Origin: Zhongshania aliphaticivorans
Lineage (GTDB): Bacteria; Pseudomonadota; Gammaproteobacteria; Pseudomonadales; Spongiibacteraceae
Direction of reading: 5' to 3'
Length of the DNA: 64,000 nt
NCBI RefSeq assembly: GCF_902705855.1
Contig: NZ_CACSIJ010000014.1
Coordinates: 336,095 to 400,094 of the forward strand
Positions 25,686 to 35,354 of the stretch are shown one piece after another (within the stretch, counting starts at the first letter, position 1; each line of letters starts with the position of its first letter). Below the pieces are notes generated by a model, which was not told where the DNA came from, ran no database searches, and saw only the letters and a program-made list of their open reading frames with translations. The position numbers and the translations under genes are program-made.

Positions 25686-26225
25686 TTAGTATTCTAGTGA
25701 TTCGATGGTGCGACTGTGGTTGGTGTAAATGCAGATATCGCCCGCAATTGTCAGGCCTTTTTCTACAATATCCCCAGCGCTTAACTCAGTATTGTCCATC
25801 AGGGCGCGGGCCGCTGCGGTGGCGAAGGAGCCGCCAGAGCCGATGGCGATCATATTGTCTTCGGGTTCGATGACGTCACCGTTGCCACTGATGACGAGGG
25901 TGGTTTCTTTGTCTGCAACAATGAGCAGTGCTTCTAGCTGGCGTAATGACCGCTCGCTGCGCCAGGCTTTGGCGAGCTCTACAGCGGCGCGAACTAATTT
26001 GCCAGAATGCTTCTCAAGTTGGGCTTCAAATAATTCAAAGAGGGTAAAGGCGTCGGCGGTGCCGCCGGCAAAACCTGCCAGAACTTGATCTTTATAAAGG
26101 CGGCGGACTTTGCGGGCGTTGCCCTTCATGACCGTATTGCCCATGGTGACTTGGCCGTCGCCGCCGATGACAACTTGATTGTTGCGGCGAACGGAGAGGA
26201 TTGTGGTGCCGCGAAACTGTTCCAC
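25686..26225 (-). CDS. hslV: HslV, proteolytic subunit of the HslVU protease
   Basis: A 179-residue threonine protease. After cleavage of the propeptide MEQFRG, the mature N-terminus T-T-I-L-S-V carries the catalytic Thr. [23 protein letters not shown] and [18 protein letters not shown] are family hallmarks, as is [15 protein letters not shown]. It forms a double hexamer capped by HslU and degrades misfolded and regulatory proteins. First gene of hslVU. It is transcribed after the SPOR gene, 99 bp downstream of it. Confidence 0.97.
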   Translation of the reverse strand: MEQFRGTTILSVRRNNQVVIGGDGQVTMGNTVMKGNARKVRRLYKDQVLAGFAGGTADAFTLFELFEAQLEKHSGKLVRAAVELAKAWRSERSLRQLEALLIVADKETTLVISGNGDVIEPEDNMIAIGSGGSFATAAARALMDNTELSAGDIVEKGLTIAGDICIYTNHSRTIESLEY

Positions 26226-26324
26226 GCGGGACTCCTTATCGTTAATAAAAATGCGGTGGGGTTCGATATGGTAGGTGGGGTCGCCCCTGAGGATTTCAAG
26301 GGCGGCTTGCGTCTTAACTTGGCG

Positions 26325-26927
26325 CTATTTCTTTTGGCGGATAACCAGTGTGTCGATGCTTTCGTTGATAAGCTTGCTGCGTGCGTCGCTGAGGGTGTTG
26401 TGAGATTGAAACGGCCCCACGTATACCCGATGCCAGCGGTCGCCATTGGCTTCTACCGATTCTACTTTGGCGTCTAGGCCAAGAAGCAAAATTTGAGCTC
26501 GGCGACGGTCGGCATCTGCACCTTGACGGAAGGAGCCGGCCTGCAAGATGTAGCGCTCGCCGCTGATATCGGGTTTTTCAACCGGCGGCTTGTCTACTTG
26601 CTTGATGGCGTTGCTTGGCTTCTTCGGTGCTGGCCGTGGTTCTTCGGTCACGATCACTTCGCGCTCAGGCAACACGGTAAAGAAGTCGAACTTGGTATTG
26701 CTGGTAACGTCTTTACGGTCTTTTTGTGCCTTTTCTTGTGCGGCAGCGGCCTTGCTTGCCGCTAACTTCGCTTCGCGTTCGGGGTGTTTGCTAATAACGG
26801 TAGAGTAGACCAGTACCGAGCAAATAATACCGGCAATAAAGCCCGTGCCGAGTAATGCTGAGGCGGGAAGTCCCTTACGCTCTGGGCTGCGAGTCGCGCC
26901 GCGAGTTGTCTTCTTTTGTGTTGCCAT
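26325..26927 (-). CDS. SPOR-domain cell-division-type protein (FtsN-like)
   Basis: A 200-residue bitopic membrane protein. It has a short basic cytoplasmic tail (MATQKKTTRGATRSPERKG), one transmembrane helix (about 25-45), an alanine/lysine-rich charged linker, and a C-terminal SPOR domain from about 127 (RYILQAGSFRQGADADRRRAQILLLGL, HRVYVGPFQSHNTLSDAR). SPOR domains bind denuded peptidoglycan at the septum. The position between argS and hslV is the conserved place of a pseudomonad SPOR gene. Whether it performs the FtsN role cannot be shown. Confidence 0.85.
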   Translation of the reverse strand: MATQKKTTRGATRSPERKGLPASALLGTGFIAGIICSVLVYSTVISKHPEREAKLAASKAAAAQEKAQKDRKDVTSNTKFDFFTVLPEREVIVTEEPRPAPKKPSNAIKQVDKPPVEKPDISGERYILQAGSFRQGADADRRRAQILLLGLDAKVESVEANGDRWHRVYVGPFQSHNTLSDARSKLINESIDTLVIRQKK

Positions 26928-26931
26928 GCTG

Positions 26932-28686
26932 TTACATTTCCTCTGGGGCAGACACCCCCAGCAGCGTCAATCCATTGTGTAAGACCTGCTTGACTGCGCA
27001 TGCCAGCGTAATACGGGCATCGCGCACTGCGGTCTCCACGCCCAACATTTTGTGGGCGTTGTAATAAGTGTGAAAATCGCCCGCTAATTCTCGCAGATAG
27101 TGTGCGAGTGAATGTGGCTCAAATTGTTCAGCCGCGCTGAGCAGTATTTCTGGGTAGCGAGACAATTTAACCAGTAAATCCTTTTCAACTTCGTGACTCA
27201 GTTCTGACAATTGGGCAAGGCCGGCGTCCGGCGTCCAAGTTTCACCCTGATCAGCGAGTTTGCGCACAATGCTGGCCACCCGCGCGTGGGCGTATTGGAT
27301 GTAATACACCGGATTGTCTTTGCTCTCTGACTTCGCCAGCTCTAGATCGAAATCGGTTGCTTGATCGGCTTTGCGCATAATATAGAAAAAGCGCGCAGCG
27401 TCGTTGCCCACGTCTTCCCGGAGTTCTCGTAAGGTAACGAAAGAGCCAGAACGAGTAGACATTTGTACTTGCTGGTCGCCGCGATACAGAGACACAAACT
27501 GTACCAACTTCACTACCAACTTTTCTGGATCTAGGTTCAGTGCTTGTAGGGCTGCTTTTACACGGGCGATATAGCCATGATGGTCTGCGCCCCAAATATT
27601 CACAACGGTGTCGAAACCGCGCTCAAATTTATTGAGGTGGTAGGCAATGTCCGAGGCGAAGTAAGTGGTTTGGCCGTTATCGCGTTTTACGACGCGATCT
27701 TTGTCGTCGCCGAAGCGGGTAGACATAAACCACAGGGCGCCGCTGCGTTCTTCAATAAAGCCGTTGTCTTGGAGTTTGCGAATAGCGCGGTCAACCTGAT
27801 CGGGGTCTTGGGTTAAGCTGCGCTCAGAAAACCATTCTTGGTATTCAATACCAAATTCGGCGAGGTCGCTGCGGATGTCACCAAGAATTGCATTTAAACC
27901 CTTATTAAAGGTAATGCTGTAATTGTCACCAAGTAAGTCTTTTGCGCGGTTGATTAAGTCGTCGATGTGTTTTTCTTTATCGCCTTCTGGTGCGTCCGCA
28001 CGTATGTTTGCAAACACATCGCTGGCGCTGTGGTGCAAGATTTTGCCGTGCTCTTCTAATAGTTCGCGGCCGTAGTCGGCAATGTAGTCGCCTTGGTAGC
28101 CATTGCTGGGAAAGGTGATGTCTTCGCCGCAGGCTTGTAAATAACGTAGCCATACACTGGTGCCAAGGATGTCCATTTGGCGACCGGCATCGTTTACGTA
28201 GTATTCGCGGCAAACGCTATAACCAACCGCTTCCAGCATATTGGCCACACTTGCGCCGTAAGCGGCACCACGGCCGTGGCCGACATGCAGTGGGCCGGTT
28301 GGGTTGGCCGATACAAATTCAACTTGCACCGATTTTTCGCGGCTAGCTTGGCGACCAAAGTTATTTCCTTGGGCGAAGATGTCGTGCAGCACTTGAAAAT
28401 TGCTCTCTTCATTCACGAAGAAATTAATAAAACCGGGGCCGGCGATTTCAACTTTGACGATATCGCTGGTGTCGGGCAGGGCATCGACAATTTGCTGGGC
28501 AATCGCGCGGGGGTTAGATTTTAAGGGCTTTGCTAGCGTCATCGCGATATTGCTGGCGAAATCGCCATGGGCTTTGTCGCGGGTGTGCTCTACCTGAATA
28601 GTTGTCACCACCTCGTCTGGCCACGACTGGGCACTGCGTAGGGTTTGCAGGGCCTGTTGGATATGCTGGGCGACTTTCTCTTTCAT
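26932..28686 (-). CDS. argS: Arginyl-tRNA synthetase
   Basis: A 584-residue class Ia aminoacyl-tRNA synthetase. It has an N-terminal Add-1 domain (GDFASNIAM), FVSANPTGPLHVGHGRGAAYG near 125-145 containing the HVGH (HIGH) signature, WGADHHGYIARVKAAL, and a KMSKS-like loop in VQMSTRSGSFVTL. The anticodon-binding DALR domain is C-terminal (LAHYLRELAGDFHTYYN). The length is normal. The SPOR gene starts 4 bp after its stop, so the two are co-transcribed. Confidence 0.96.
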   Translation of the reverse strand: MKEKVAQHIQQALQTLRSAQSWPDEVVTTIQVEHTRDKAHGDFASNIAMTLAKPLKSNPRAIAQQIVDALPDTSDIVKVEIAGPGFINFFVNEESNFQVLHDIFAQGNNFGRQASREKSVQVEFVSANPTGPLHVGHGRGAAYGASVANMLEAVGYSVCREYYVNDAGRQMDILGTSVWLRYLQACGEDITFPSNGYQGDYIADYGRELLEEHGKILHHSASDVFANIRADAPEGDKEKHIDDLINRAKDLLGDNYSITFNKGLNAILGDIRSDLAEFGIEYQEWFSERSLTQDPDQVDRAIRKLQDNGFIEERSGALWFMSTRFGDDKDRVVKRDNGQTTYFASDIAYHLNKFERGFDTVVNIWGADHHGYIARVKAALQALNLDPEKLVVKLVQFVSLYRGDQQVQMSTRSGSFVTLRELREDVGNDAARFFYIMRKADQATDFDLELAKSESKDNPVYYIQYAHARVASIVRKLADQGETWTPDAGLAQLSELSHEVEKDLLVKLSRYPEILLSAAEQFEPHSLAHYLRELAGDFHTYYNAHKMLGVETAVRDARITLACAVKQVLHNGLTLLGVSAPEEM

Positions 28687-28790
28687 GGTGTGGCAAAAGC
28701 TCTTAGGTCAAAAACAAGGTCGCGTATTATCACTGTTTACGCGCCATGCTGCCAGTGCTGGGGCGATTTGCTGTGAACTGAGTTGGGGGC

Positions 28791-30974
28791 CTAAAAAAGG
28801 TCGATAGGATCAACGTCGACGGACCAACGCAGGTTTTGTGGTTTGTTTAATTGGTCGCCGATATGGCAGGCGGTATGCAAGTGTTGGTGCAGCAGGCTGC
28901 GGCGCTCAGCCTGCAAAATAAGTGCGGCGCGGAATCTGCCGGCCTTGCGGGTCATTGGCGCGGGTAGCGGGCCAACGATGCTCCACTGAGTGTCGCCAAT
29001 TGGTAGCGCAGTCCTAATTTGTTCAAGAAATGCCTCTGCGCCCTGTAGCGATGTGGCATCTGCGCGAATAACAGCGCTAAAGCTGATCGGCGGCAGTGAG
29101 AACAGCCTGCGCTCGGCAAGTAGTTGCTGGGCAAAAGGCTGGTAGCCCTTATTGACCAGAGCTTCTAGCGCGGGGTGTTCTGGGCAGTGGGTTTGAATAT
29201 ACACCGTGCCGAGTTTGTCGGCACGACCAGCGCGGCCAGCGACTTGAATCAATAGTTGGCCGCTGCGCTCAGGGCCGCGAAAGTCTGCGCTGAATAAGCC
29301 GCCATCAATGTCGACAATCCCCACTAGCGTGACATCAGGAAAATGATGGCCTTTGGCCAGCATTTGGGTGCCGACCAAAATGCAGGGTTTGCCGGTGTGG
29401 ATGTCGTCGACCAGCGACTGCATGCTGCCCTTGGCAGAAGTGGTGTCGCGGTCAATACGGATCACTGCGACGTCTGGAAAGTGCCGCTTTAAGCTCAGTT
29501 CCAAGCGTTCAGTGCCTGGACCTTGAAAGATGAGTTGATGGTTGTGGCATTGTGGGCAAATACTCGGCAGGGCTTCGCTGGCATCGCAGTGGTGGCAGCG
29601 GAGTTCGCGGCGGCCAAAATGCACCGTCATTTTAGCGTCGCAGGCTTGGCAGTTTGCCAGCCAGCCGCAGCTATGGCATTGCAATTGGGGCGAAAATCCT
29701 CGGCGATTTAAAAAGATGAGCGCCTGATTACCAGCGTTCAAAGTGCGGGTAGTCGCATCGAGTAGCGATTTGCTAAGGCCTTCATCTAGGGCCTCATTGC
29801 GAATGTCGAGTAAACGTACACTGGGCGCGCTGGCACCGCCGGCTCGCTCACGTAATTCCAGCAATTGGTAGCGATTTTGCGCAACATTATGCAGGCTGTC
29901 GAGGCTGGGTGTTGCGCTGCCTAGCACCACGGGGCAGTGATGGTCTGCGCCACGTTTTACGGCAATGTCTCTTGCAGAATAGCGCCAGCCGTCTTGCTGT
30001 TTGTAGGAGGCATCGTGCTCCTCATCAACAATGATCAGTCCTAATTTGTTAAAGGGTGTAAACACCGCAGAGCGGGTGCCAAGCAAGATTTGGTGTTTGC
30101 CAGATTGAATATTTTGCCAGTTTAGTAGGCGTTCGCCGTCGCTGAGTCCAGAGTGTAGGGTGCTTACTTGTTTGGGGAAGCGCTGCTCAAAACGCTGAAG
30201 GGTTTGTGGTGTTAGGCCGATTTCTGGAATCAGCACCAGCGCTTGCTCATCGCGAGCGAGACAATTTTCAATGGCGCGAAGATAAACTTCGGTTTTGCCG
30301 CTGCCGGTTACCCCATCGAGTAAAAAGCGCTCGAAGCGGCCAAGCGCGCTCGAAATAGCATTTACGGCTTCGTCCTGTTCGCTGTTTAAAACGGGTTTAT
30401 TCGCTTGCTGGTCTTTTCGTTTGACGAGAGGGGCGTCCGCTTTGCATAAGTAGCCGCCATTAATCAGGGTATTGAGAACGTTGTTGCTATAACCCAAGTC
30501 TTTAATTTGTCGGCGCGAAAGTTGCCCAGACTGCTCGATCACTGAGAGTAGGCTGCGCTGCTGATGTGCCCGCGCTGACAAGGTCGGCAATTGGTTTATT
30601 TGCTCGCTGCACTGCCAATATTGGGCGGGCTTTTCTTTCGCGGGCTCTGCTTTGCGAAGGGTTACAGGCAGCATTTGTTGGATGCAGTCGCCGATGGGGT
30701 GATGATAATAATCAGCGGCCCAGCGCCCTAGCTCAACGAGATATGGGGAAAGTGTTGGTTTACTGTCTAGCACTTTAAGCACTGCTTTCATTTTGCTGCT
30801 GGGGATGTCGCTGCTGACATCGGTGGCAATAATGACACCGACTAGTCTCCGTGACCCAAAGGGAATGCTCACCCTCATTCCTAGTTCGGGCTCTTGCTGC
30901 AATGCGTCCGCCCACAGGTAGTCGAAGCCTCGGCGCAGGGGGCAGGGAACGGCAATGGTGACAAGTTTCGGCAT
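28791..30974 (-). CDS. priA: Primosomal protein N' (PriA helicase)
   Basis: A 727-residue DEXH helicase that restarts stalled replication forks. The N-terminal 3'-DNA-binding domain opens AVPCPLRRGFDYLW. Walker A is LDGVTGSGKTEVYLRA near 215-230. DEEH lies in LIIVDEEHDASYKQQDGWRYSARD. Eight zinc-ligand cysteines run from CHSCGWLANCQACD through CHHCDASEALPSICPQC. VGTQMLAKGHHFPDVTLV follows and GRAGRADKLG is motif VI. The length is normal. It is divergent from rpmE, as in pseudomonads. Confidence 0.96.
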   Translation of the reverse strand: MPKLVTIAVPCPLRRGFDYLWADALQQEPELGMRVSIPFGSRRLVGVIIATDVSSDIPSSKMKAVLKVLDSKPTLSPYLVELGRWAADYYHHPIGDCIQQMLPVTLRKAEPAKEKPAQYWQCSEQINQLPTLSARAHQQRSLLSVIEQSGQLSRRQIKDLGYSNNVLNTLINGGYLCKADAPLVKRKDQQANKPVLNSEQDEAVNAISSALGRFERFLLDGVTGSGKTEVYLRAIENCLARDEQALVLIPEIGLTPQTLQRFEQRFPKQVSTLHSGLSDGERLLNWQNIQSGKHQILLGTRSAVFTPFNKLGLIIVDEEHDASYKQQDGWRYSARDIAVKRGADHHCPVVLGSATPSLDSLHNVAQNRYQLLELRERAGGASAPSVRLLDIRNEALDEGLSKSLLDATTRTLNAGNQALIFLNRRGFSPQLQCHSCGWLANCQACDAKMTVHFGRRELRCHHCDASEALPSICPQCHNHQLIFQGPGTERLELSLKRHFPDVAVIRIDRDTTSAKGSMQSLVDDIHTGKPCILVGTQMLAKGHHFPDVTLVGIVDIDGGLFSADFRGPERSGQLLIQVAGRAGRADKLGTVYIQTHCPEHPALEALVNKGYQPFAQQLLAERRLFSLPPISFSAVIRADATSLQGAEAFLEQIRTALPIGDTQWSIVGPLPAPMTRKAGRFRAALILQAERRSLLHQHLHTACHIGDQLNKPQNLRWSVDVDPIDLF

Positions 30975-31065
30975 GAAAAAGCGGTTTCGCTATGGCAAAG
31001 AGCCACAGTGTATAAGAAATAGCGTGGCGGTAAGAGTCTCGTTTTTAGCTCATGGCGCGTCTTGC

Positions 31066-31093
31066 TTGCTTATTGAGCTATTTCTGTTAATAT
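31066..31093 (+). promoter_or_regulatory. Possible rpmE promoter
   Basis: TTGCTT (31066-31071), a 16-bp spacer and TAATAT (31088-31093), about 95 bp before the rpmE start. A short hairpin CAAGCT / AGCTTG (31109-31128) lies in the inferred leader. Confidence 0.38.
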
Positions 31094-31187
31094 TCGCCGC
31101 CTGAATTTCAAGCTATTTTTTGAGCTTGTCAGCCCTGCGCGGTGCCCGGCAAAAGATCGGGTGGCGGCGACCATTGAGGAAAGACCC

Positions 31188-31406
31188 ATGAAAGCAGATA
31201 TCCATCCGAATTATGTTGCTATCAACGTAACGTGCAGCTGTGGTAACGCCTTTGAAACGCGTTCTACCCTTGGCCAAGCACTTCATGTTGACGTATGTGC
31301 ATCATGTCACCCGTTCTACACCGGCAAGCAAAAAATGCTGGATACTGGCGGCCGTGTTGATAAGTTCCGCAAGCGTTTCGGCAGCCGTGGTACCACTACA
31401 GCGTAA
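31188..31406 (+). CDS. rpmE: 50S ribosomal protein L31
   Basis: A 72-residue ribosomal protein. The start is the ATG of [16 protein letters not shown] after GAGGAAAG; a TTG-type extension upstream is rejected. It is the zinc-binding (C+) form: CSCGN early and [13 protein letters not shown] later provide four cysteines. It ends [12 protein letters not shown]+ L31 is the zinc-replete paralogue; no Zur-regulated C- copy is seen in this window. Confidence 0.96.
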   Translation: MKADIHPNYVAINVTCSCGNAFETRSTLGQALHVDVCASCHPFYTGKQKMLDTGGRVDKFRKRFGSRGTTTA

Positions 31407-31747
31407 TATCGCAGTAGTGCTTGGTGGTCTGCTAGATGCAGCCACACTAAGAAAGTGCCTGGTTAAGTATTTGACCGGGCATTTTTGTTTTATAGCTTTT
31501 GATTTTGCAAATGTTTCAAAGTGTCACGGTGATGGCTGATACTTTTCACACGTCGAATCGCTAGTGCAAGCAACGACGATGTATCCGCTGCTGGCCAAAG
31601 AGCACAGCTGGATGTTGTCAACGAACACTCGAGTCTTCTTCATTTAGCTGCAATGCAGCGTTGTCATACAACTGTTATTGTTAGCGCTAATACTTTTATA
31701 ACGGCTTTTGCACCCTCTGTGGAAAAGCGAGAATCGGGAAATAAAGA
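31407..31747. other. Intergenic region between rpmE and the malic enzyme gene
   Basis: It holds the rpmE terminator (31456-31490). The remaining 250 bp presumably contains the malic enzyme promoter. I find no convincing promoter hexamers and no ORF of note. Confidence 0.4.
31456..31490 (+). terminator. Rho-independent terminator of rpmE
   Basis: TGCCTGGTTA pairs (with G-U pairs) to TGACCGGGCA around loop AGTATT, followed by TTTTTGTTT, 50 bp after the rpmE stop. Confidence 0.72.
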
Positions 31748-32995
31748 ATGTCCAAAGATGTGAAACAGGCGGCTCTGGATTACCACTCTCTCCCAACCCC
31801 GGGCAAAATTGGCATTATGCTGACTAAACCGGCCGAAACCCAATACGACCTGTCGCTGGCGTATAGTCCGGGTGTTGCTGAGCCTGTGCGTGAAATCGCA
31901 AGAGACCCTCTTAACGCGTATAAATACACTAGCAAGGGTAATTTGGTTGCAGTAATTTCGAATGGCACGGCAATTTTGGGGCTGGGTGATCTCGGTCCGT
32001 TGGCCAGTAAACCGGTTATGGAAGGCAAGGCACTATTATTTAAACGTTTTGCTGATATTGATTCGATTGATATTGAAGTTGATGCCGAAGACAGCCAAGC
32101 CTTTATCGACACGGTTAAACGTATTTCAATTACCTTTGGTGGCATCAATCTAGAAGATATCAAGGCACCCGAGTGTTTTGAAATTGAGCGCGTATTAAAA
32201 GAAATTTGCCCAATTCCTGTTTTTCACGATGATCAGCACGGCACTGCAATCGTTACTGCAGCGGGCATGTTGAACGCGCTAGAGATTCAAGGCAAAAATC
32301 TTGAGACCGCAAAAGTGGTTTGCCTTGGTGCGGGTTCTGCCGCCATTGCCTGCATGAAGTTGCTGGTAAGCTTGGGTGCGCAATACCAAAATATTTATAT
32401 GATCGATCGCCGGGGTGTTATTTATCCCGGTCGTGCGGGTTTAAACAAATATAAAGAAGAATTCCAAAACGACACCGACGCGCGCACCTTGAGTGACGCA
32501 ATTAAAGATGCAGATGTGTTCGTTGGTTTGTCTGGTGCAGATTTACTAAGTGCCGATATGCTGCGCTCCATGGCGCCAAAGCCAATTGTATTCGCGTGCT
32601 CAAACCCCGATCCAGAGATTCAACCTGAGTTGGCTTGGTCGGTGCGCGATGACATTATTATGGCCACTGGCCGTTCTGATTACCCTAATCAGGTAAATAA
32701 TGTTTTGGGTTTTCCCTTTATTTTCCGTGGTGCCTTAGATGTACGTTCAACGGCGATAAACGAAGAAATGAAGATTGCCGCGGTTCACGCCATTCGTGAG
32801 CTGGCAAAAGAAGATGTACCGCAGGCGGTGATTGATGCCTGTGGCGTGGGTGAGCTTTCATTTGGCCCAAACTACATTATTCCCAAGCCGGTTGATCGTC
32901 GTCTATTAGGCAAGGTGTCTGCAGCGGTTGCGCAGGCAGCGGTCGATAGCGGTGTAGCGCAATTACCGTATCCGGCGCATTATCCCTTGAGTTAA
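31748..32995 (+). CDS. maeB: Malic enzyme (short bacterial form)
   Basis: A 415-residue enzyme decarboxylating malate to pyruvate with reduction of NAD(P). Seen: YSPGVAEPVREIARDP near 39-54, NLVAVISNGTAILGLGDLGPLASKPVMEGKA near 65-95, APECFEIERVL, PVFHDDQHGTAIVTAAG near 158-174 with the metal-binding Asp pair, and the Rossmann motif VVCLGAGSAAIACMKLL near 190. The protein lacks the C-terminal phosphotransacetylase-like domain of E. coli MaeB (759 aa), as pseudomonad MaeB also does (about 420). Cofactor choice (NADP or NAD) is not certain. Confidence 0.9.
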   Translation: MSKDVKQAALDYHSLPTPGKIGIMLTKPAETQYDLSLAYSPGVAEPVREIARDPLNAYKYTSKGNLVAVISNGTAILGLGDLGPLASKPVMEGKALLFKRFADIDSIDIEVDAEDSQAFIDTVKRISITFGGINLEDIKAPECFEIERVLKEICPIPVFHDDQHGTAIVTAAGMLNALEIQGKNLETAKVVCLGAGSAAIACMKLLVSLGAQYQNIYMIDRRGVIYPGRAGLNKYKEEFQNDTDARTLSDAIKDADVFVGLSGADLLSADMLRSMAPKPIVFACSNPDPEIQPELAWSVRDDIIMATGRSDYPNQVNNVLGFPFIFRGALDVRSTAINEEMKIAAVHAIRELAKEDVPQAVIDACGVGELSFGPNYIIPKPVDRRLLGKVSAAVAQAAVDSGVAQLPYPAHYPLS

Positions 32996-33017
32996 GCCTT
33001 TTGGTTTAATTCGAAAG

Positions 33018-33050
33018 GCCGCCTAGCACTATGTGCGGGCGGCTTTTTTT
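33018..33050 (+). terminator. Rho-independent terminator of the malic enzyme gene
   Basis: GCCGCC / GGCGGC stem with inner AGCAC / GTGC pairing, followed by seven T, 22 bp after the stop. Confidence 0.85.
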
Positions 33051-33080
33051 ATGGCCTTGGTTTGAACTTATTCAACGGCT

Positions 33081-33980
33081 TTACGTGTTGCCGTTTTGCG
33101 CAATAATTTTGTGAATGCTGTCCCGCAGCCATTCATGAGCGGTGTCGTTACTGGCGCTACGATGCCAATACATCATCATTTCTAGTGCTGGAATTTTGAG
33201 TGGTAGCGGCATGGTCGCTAGCGGCAGAAACTGCTGAAAGCGCTGGGCTAAATGCAGGGGTAGGGTGAGCAATAAATCTGAAGTGGCAACAATATGGCTT
33301 GCCGAGTAATAACTTTGGCCACGCAAAATAATATGTCGGTTCAGCCCCTTGCGGTTTAGGGTGGCATCTTCAAGGACCGCGCCTCGACTGCGACCTGACA
33401 CGGTAATGTGCCCTGCATTTAAATACTGTTTTAAGCTAAGTGATTGTCCGCATAATGGATGGTCTCGGCGCATTAGCACGCATAAATTATCTTTAAATAA
33501 AAATTGCTGCTGAATGCTGTTGTCGACGGGCTGAGGAATATCTATTGCCATCGATACTTCGCCGCTGATGAGTTGGCGGCTTAGTTGGTCGCGCACTAAA
33601 CGCTGGCTTTGGAGTTTTACTCCTGGGGCGTGCTGCTGTAACAAGGTAATCAATTCTGGCAAGGCCACAAACTCTATGGGATCACCCATACAAATAATAA
33701 ATTGACGCTGTGAGGTGCCAGGGTCGAAGTCCTGACCTTTGTGCAGGCTTTCTTGCAAGGTCATTAATGAGTTTGCGATATCCTTGGCAATACTGTCGGC
33801 CAGTGGCGTTGGCGCAATGCTGCGGCCGCGCCGTACAAATAGGGGGTCGTCAAAATGTTCACGCAACCGCGCGAGGGCGTTGCTCACTGCCGGCTGGGTG
33901 ATGTGCAGGTCTTTGGCAGCCTCTGTTAATGAGCTTGCGCGGTAGACGGCATCAAAGACTTTGAATAGGTTTAAATCCAT
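33081..33980 (-). CDS. LysR-type regulator (NodD/LeuO-like class)
   Basis: A 299-residue LysR protein. The start is set at MDLNLFKVFDAVYR, the usual opening of this subgroup. An upstream extension of 11 codons is not supported. The helix-turn-helix lies in SSLTEAAKDLHITQPAVSNALARLREHFDDPLFVRRG (about 15-52). The substrate domain follows, with LVIPF-type motifs absent, so the ligand is unknown. It is divergent from the acyl-CoA dehydrogenase operon at 34107 and is the natural candidate regulator. TATAAT (34040-34045) lies in the shared gap and could be the operon's -10 box. Confidence 0.85.
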   Translation of the reverse strand: MDLNLFKVFDAVYRASSLTEAAKDLHITQPAVSNALARLREHFDDPLFVRRGRSIAPTPLADSIAKDIANSLMTLQESLHKGQDFDPGTSQRQFIICMGDPIEFVALPELITLLQQHAPGVKLQSQRLVRDQLSRQLISGEVSMAIDIPQPVDNSIQQQFLFKDNLCVLMRRDHPLCGQSLSLKQYLNAGHITVSGRSRGAVLEDATLNRKGLNRHIILRGQSYYSASHIVATSDLLLTLPLHLAQRFQQFLPLATMPLPLKIPALEMMMYWHRSASNDTAHEWLRDSIHKIIAQNGNT

Positions 33981-34106
33981 GCTTATTATTAATACCTGTT
34001 GCGTTTTATACATTCATAGCTGTGATTATAGATCATTTATATAATAAATTAGACTGATGTATTGCTGGGGGCTATCTTTGATCAGATAACCACAGGAGAG
34101 CAAACC

Positions 34107-35327
34107 ATGGATTTTAGCCACAGCCCACGTTGCCAAGACCTTATCGATCGCGTGCGCGCATTTATAAAAGACCGTATTGCGCCGGTAGAGGCAGATTTAA
34201 TGCCTGAATTGTTGGCGGGTAATAGTGGTAGCGACTGGACACAGTGGCGAGTTGACCCCCGTGTCGAAATGCTTAAGGAAGAAGCCAGAGAGCAGGGCTT
34301 GTGGAATTTATTCCTGCCCGACGAAGAGCGTGGCGCAGGATTGACAACTTTGGAATACGCGCCGCTTGCTGAAGAGATGGGCCGCTCCCATCTTGCTCCG
34401 CAAGTATTCAACTGCAATGCGCCAGATACCGGCAATATGGAAGTATTGTGGAAATACGGTAGTGACGAGCAAAAGCAGCGGTGGCTAGAGCCTTTGTTAG
34501 AGGGCGAGATTCGTTCAGTATTTTTTATGACCGAGCCGGATGTAGCATCTTCTGACGCCACCAATATGGAAGCGACCATTATCGAAGATGGCGATGATCT
34601 TATTCTTAATGGTAAAAAATGGTGGTCTAGCGGTGCCGGTGATCCGCGCTGTGAAATCGGTATATTTATGGGCGTGAGTAATCCCGACGCGGCTCGTCAT
34701 AGTCGTCATTCTATGGTCTTGGTTCCCATGAATACGCCGGGCGTTACTATTAAGCGTATGTTGCCGGTCTTTAATCATTTCGATGCACCTGAAGGACATG
34801 GCGAAGTGTGGTTCGAGAATGTTCGTGTGCCCAAAACGAATTTAATTTTAGGCTTGGGGCGTGGTTTTGAAATTGCTCAGGGGCGTTTAGGACCCGGTCG
34901 TATCCATCATTGCATGCGGGCTTTGGGAGCGGCTGAAAAAGCCTTAGAGTTATTAATTAAGCGCGGTACATCCCGAATTGCATTTGGTAAGCCGATTATC
35001 AATCTTGGTGGTAATCAAGAGCGGCTTGCTAATTTTCGTATCGCTATAGACCAAGCGCGGCTGCTAACACTGTATGCGGCGTGGAAGATCGACTCTGTGG
35101 GTGCGCTGGGCGCATTAACCGAAATTTCAGCGATTAAAGTGGTTGCGCCGAATGTACTGCAAGACGTGGTAGACGCCGCGATACAAATTCACGGCGGCGC
35201 GGGTGTCTCTAACGACACACCACTGGCGAATATGTTTGCGATGGCGAGGGTGCTGCGTTTAGCTGACGGCCCAGACGAAGTGCATCGCGGATTAATTGCC
35301 AGAATGGAATTAGCTAAATATAAATAA
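34107..35327 (+). CDS. Acyl-CoA dehydrogenase (ACAD11/LvaC-like)
   Basis: A 406-residue FAD flavoprotein. The start is the ATG after AGGAGAG (MDFSHSPRCQDLIDRV); an upstream TTG-type start is rejected. Seen: FFMTEPDVASSDATNMEATI near 145-165, GKKWWSSGAGDPRCEIGIFMG near 180, GRIHHCMRALGAAEKALELL, RTSR/RGTSRIAFGKPI, and QIHGGAGVSNDTPLANMFAMARVLRLADGPDEVHRGLIARMEL at the end. These resemble the ACAD10/ACAD11 family, in which a dehydrogenase-fold domain eliminates phosphate from 4-phosphoacyl-CoA. The assignment is inferred from the adjacent APH-fold kinase gene. A usual alpha,beta-dehydrogenase is the alternative. First gene of a five-gene operon. Confidence 0.82.
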   Translation: MDFSHSPRCQDLIDRVRAFIKDRIAPVEADLMPELLAGNSGSDWTQWRVDPRVEMLKEEAREQGLWNLFLPDEERGAGLTTLEYAPLAEEMGRSHLAPQVFNCNAPDTGNMEVLWKYGSDEQKQRWLEPLLEGEIRSVFFMTEPDVASSDATNMEATIIEDGDDLILNGKKWWSSGAGDPRCEIGIFMGVSNPDAARHSRHSMVLVPMNTPGVTIKRMLPVFNHFDAPEGHGEVWFENVRVPKTNLILGLGRGFEIAQGRLGPGRIHHCMRALGAAEKALELLIKRGTSRIAFGKPIINLGGNQERLANFRIAIDQARLLTLYAAWKIDSVGALGALTEISAIKVVAPNVLQDVVDAAIQIHGGAGVSNDTPLANMFAMARVLRLADGPDEVHRGLIARMELAKYK

Positions 35328-35354
35328 TAAATTTAATTTTTCGGAGCAGATACG